Source: Deltaproteobacteria bacterium
GTDB lineage: Bacteria > Desulfobacterota > Binatia > Bin18
Direction of reading: 5' to 3'
NCBI GenBank assembly: GCA_016874775.1
Contig: VGTJ01000024.1
Span: 1-43,129 of the forward strand
DNA length: 43,129 nucleotides
The notes beneath the pieces are model-generated. The model was given only the letters and a program-made list of their open reading frames with translations, was not told where the DNA came from and did no database searches. The first letter of the stretch is position 1. Each line of letters begins with the position of its first letter. The translations under genes and the position numbers were made by a program. Positions 41,213-43,129 of this stretch are shown piece by piece.

Positions 41213-42580
41213 ATGGGATTGCCACTGCACCGCAAGGTATTCGTGCGAAAAAAAATTATCACTGTTAGTTTCACCATTATTCTCGCCAGTATCGGGTTCA
41301 CAATAGGACATTCCTCTCCCGCCCTGGCAGATGCGCCATTTGAGAAGCCACCCGTCATCGACGCTGAGGATTTGCTTCCAGCAAAATTCCTCAAAGGCAA
41401 GCGATATGAAGTCGAACGGAAAGTTCCCACCAACGGCTTCTTGGGACGGTTCACGCTGCGCACTGACTACGGAACAATGGAGGTTCGCGGACGTGACCTC
41501 TTACAAATTCGTGTAGGTGAAATCCGCTCCATCAAAGCGCTCCACAAGAAGGGCAAAGTCAAAGTGTTTGCCTCTGCCGCGAAAGATGCAGCCCTTCGTC
41601 CTATCAACGCGGTCAAACAGGTGATCAAAAACCCGGAGGAAACCCTCGACGGCATTCCTGCTGGGGTTGAACGGTTTTTCCACAACGCCTATCGGTCAGC
41701 CAAAAAGACAACCATGAATGCGGTTGACGCAGTGTCAGACTACATGGAAGAGAAACCAGACCAGGCAGAGCCAGCAGAGGAAGAAAAAACCGCCGAGGAG
41801 CAAGCAGCGGAAAACGTGGAGATGGCAGAAAAAGTGGTCAACAAAGCTGGTAACGTAGCCAAAGACTACTTTGGCTATAACAAAGCACGACGACAGTTGG
41901 CAAAACAACTCGAAATCGACCCGTACACCACCAATCCAATCTTGAACCAAACGCTCGACGAGTCCGCCTGGGCAGCCTTCGCCGGAGGCATGGCCTTTAA
42001 GATGGCAGTGCCTATTCCTGACGCCGTTTCCTATACCACGAAAGTTTCCAACCTGGTGTGGGACCTTCCACCGCCAGACCTCGAAGAAATCAATCGGAAA
42101 AAGCTCAAGAAGATGGGGATCAAAGGGCGACCCGTACGCGATTTCTTTCGCAACAATGCCTTCTCGCCAACCTTGACGACTTCGCTTGTCGCCGCTCTCG
42201 ATCAACTCGATAGAGTTACAGGACGAGAAGAGGTCATAGCACTGGCAACGGATACTGCCTCTGAAGAAGAAGCACGGTATCTCACAGGCTCAACCCGACT
42301 CCTTGCCCACTACCATAAAACGGTTTCCCCGCTGATCGGGATTACTATCGTCGGCACCATCGTCGGCTGGAATCAAGAGGGAAACATCATCGTCCCTTCT
42401 GACGTCGATTACATTGCCTGGACGCGAAGAATTGCTGAGTTTGCGCAGCATCCGAACCTGCAAACTCCAGAACGCCATCTCTGGATCTCCGGTAAGTTCT
42501 CGCCGCTGGCTAAACAAGAACTCCGCTCGTTGGGATGGACCGTGCGAGAAGAGATTCGTGCAGCGGACCGACCAGAGTAG
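41213..42580 (+). CDS. secreted protein of unknown function with acidic helical segment
   Basis: A 455-residue exported protein, family not recognised. The ATG at 41213 follows GAGAGG by 6 bases; an upstream extension of 14 codons is unlikely. The signal peptide has a basic start (MGLPLHRKVFVRKK), core ITVSFTIILASIGFTI and probable cleavage after ALA near residue 40. A strand-rich region (RYEVERKVPTNGFLGRFTLR to RDLLQIRVGEI) is followed by helices and a highly acidic, Ala/Glu-rich segment (EPAEEEKTAEEQAAENVEM) likely to be a coiled coil. A segment VVNKAGNVAKDYFGYNKARR follows, then a helical C-terminal half with a hydrophobic patch (SPLIGITIVGTIVGW). The last feature could be a membrane-contact region. 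Probably periplasmic. It stands alone between glmS and the next gene, which starts 24 bases downstream. Confidence 0.78.
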   Translation: MGLPLHRKVFVRKKIITVSFTIILASIGFTIGHSSPALADAPFEKPPVIDAEDLLPAKFLKGKRYEVERKVPTNGFLGRFTLRTDYGTMEVRGRDLLQIRVGEIRSIKALHKKGKVKVFASAAKDAALRPINAVKQVIKNPEETLDGIPAGVERFFHNAYRSAKKTTMNAVDAVSDYMEEKPDQAEPAEEEKTAEEQAAENVEMAEKVVNKAGNVAKDYFGYNKARRQLAKQLEIDPYTTNPILNQTLDESAWAAFAGGMAFKMAVPIPDAVSYTTKVSNLVWDLPPPDLEEINRKKLKKMGIKGRPVRDFFRNNAFSPTLTTSLVAALDQLDRVTGREEVIALATDTASEEEARYLTGSTRLLAHYHKTVSPLIGITIVGTIVGWNQEGNIIVPSDVDYIAWTRRIAEFAQHPNLQTPERHLWISGKFSPLAKQELRSLGWTVREEIRAADRPE

Positions 42581-42603
42581 CCACACGTAGAGTGCAAACC
42601 CAC

Positions 42604-43122
42604 ATGGTAACGAACATTCAGCAATTGCTGACCGACCTGGCTCATACCCCGGCACTGATATGCACGGTTGGACGTGACACAGCTATCAGTGAGTTATTTC
42701 TGGATGGCACGCCAAAGCGGGTCGATTTTACTGATTCCTGGGTAACGGTCGAATTTAGTGGCTGGCATATTCATGTGGACCTCAGTACGGTTGCCACCGT
42801 ACGGTTCGCGTACGCGCAAAGCCACGGTGACTCCACCAGTCTGTTTATTTCGTTTGATGATGTTGAGGGGAAGGCAGTGATGCGCTTTTACTTTCCGCAT
42901 GAGAGCCATACGCATCGGACGTACAGTTCTGAGGAGTTGCAGCTGTATAGCAGCTTCAAGGAGCGGTACGGAGAGGGCGGGAGTCAGGCGCCGGGGGCAG
43001 TTAGGCATGGGCAAGAATTAAGTTACCGATTAAGAGCGAGGAAGAAGCGTATAGTTCCAATCGCCATGAAACTTACCGGGTTTGATATTGAGCGCTTGAA
43101 ACTCATCGTCGGAGACCTGTAG
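42604..43122 (+). CDS. small cytosolic protein, possible ChuX/HemS-like heme-utilisation fold
   Basis: A 172-residue protein without signal peptide. The ATG at 42604 (MVTNIQQLLTDLAHTP) is preferred over the frame opening at 42535, which overlaps the previous gene. The central part, SWVTVEFSGWHIHVDLSTVA, VRFAYAQSHGDSTSLFISFD and GKAVMRFYFPHES, resembles the repeat of ChuX/HutX/HemS heme-utilisation proteins, where a WHIHVDL-type strand precedes a FxDxxGxxVxRxYF strand. The C-terminus is basic (RLRARKKRIVPIAMKLTG). No heme-uptake genes are near, so the assignment rests on pattern alone and is weak. It begins 24 bases after the secreted protein gene and may share its transcript. Confidence 0.65.
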   Translation: MVTNIQQLLTDLAHTPALICTVGRDTAISELFLDGTPKRVDFTDSWVTVEFSGWHIHVDLSTVATVRFAYAQSHGDSTSLFISFDDVEGKAVMRFYFPHESHTHRTYSSEELQLYSSFKERYGEGGSQAPGAVRHGQELSYRLRARKKRIVPIAMKLTGFDIERLKLIVGDL

Positions 43123-43129
43123 GCCTTTG

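Overview
The window looks like a chromosomal contig from an uncultivated Gram-negative bacterium of a deltaproteobacterial-type lineage (Binatota or Tectomicrobia/Entotheonella-like). This placement is inference from gene content and has not been tested. It rests on moderate GC, an NtrB/NtrC-type two-component pair, an alpha-2-macroglobulin with penicillin-binding protein 1C, a PEP-CTERM protein, selenocysteine genes (selA and tRNA-Sec), a CofC/FbiD-like F420 enzyme, and many REP-like intergenic repeats. No virus, plasmid or CRISPR hallmark was seen.

Layout. 1-140: 5' end of a transposase cut by the window edge. 175-3293: sensor kinase and sigma-54 activator. 3294-3874: long gap with nested repeats, two tandem 21-bp palindromic boxes and a candidate sigma-54 promoter in front of a secreted protein (3875-4636). 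4658-9164: housekeeping and metabolism (CofC-like, thiolase, rsmD-coaD, aminotransferase). 9272-16980: TPR protein and rhomboid, a membrane protein, a class V aminotransferase, a HAD hydrolase, two unknowns, and a MoxR ATPase with a metallo-beta-lactamase fold enzyme. 17000-18174: a decayed island with a TIR-domain scrap and an IS630-type transposase remnant. 18378-30716: envelope block (alpha-2-macroglobulin with a frameshift near its end, a membrane START-like protein, pbpC, a four-PAS histidine kinase, a lipid kinase). 31056-34624: frameshifted PEP-CTERM gene, MGDG-synthase-like glycosyltransferase, membrane metallophosphoesterase. 34793-36369: tRNA-Sec and convergent selA. 36454-43122: alpha/beta hydrolase, glmU-glmS, a secreted unknown and a small cytosolic protein.

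How the genes relate. glmS and glmU supply UDP-GlcNAc for peptidoglycan. pbpC and the macroglobulin are a known periplasmic pair thought to protect and repair the wall. The lipid kinase, glycosyltransferase and phosphoesterase are consistent with glycolipid or envelope metabolism. The sigma-54 activator may control its neighbour at 3875 directly.

The most unusual signal is not a gene. Five intergenic gaps (about 6656-6820, 9169-9265, 11611-11781, 13022-13130 and 39111-39238) hold degenerate words repeated in strict 7- or 8-base phase. At several of them the array is followed by its reverse complement, so the gap can fold into a long hairpin. Each gap uses a different word but the same architecture. 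Separately, two large genes carry small indels whose repair restores the family consensus, so either recent decay or assembly error must be considered.
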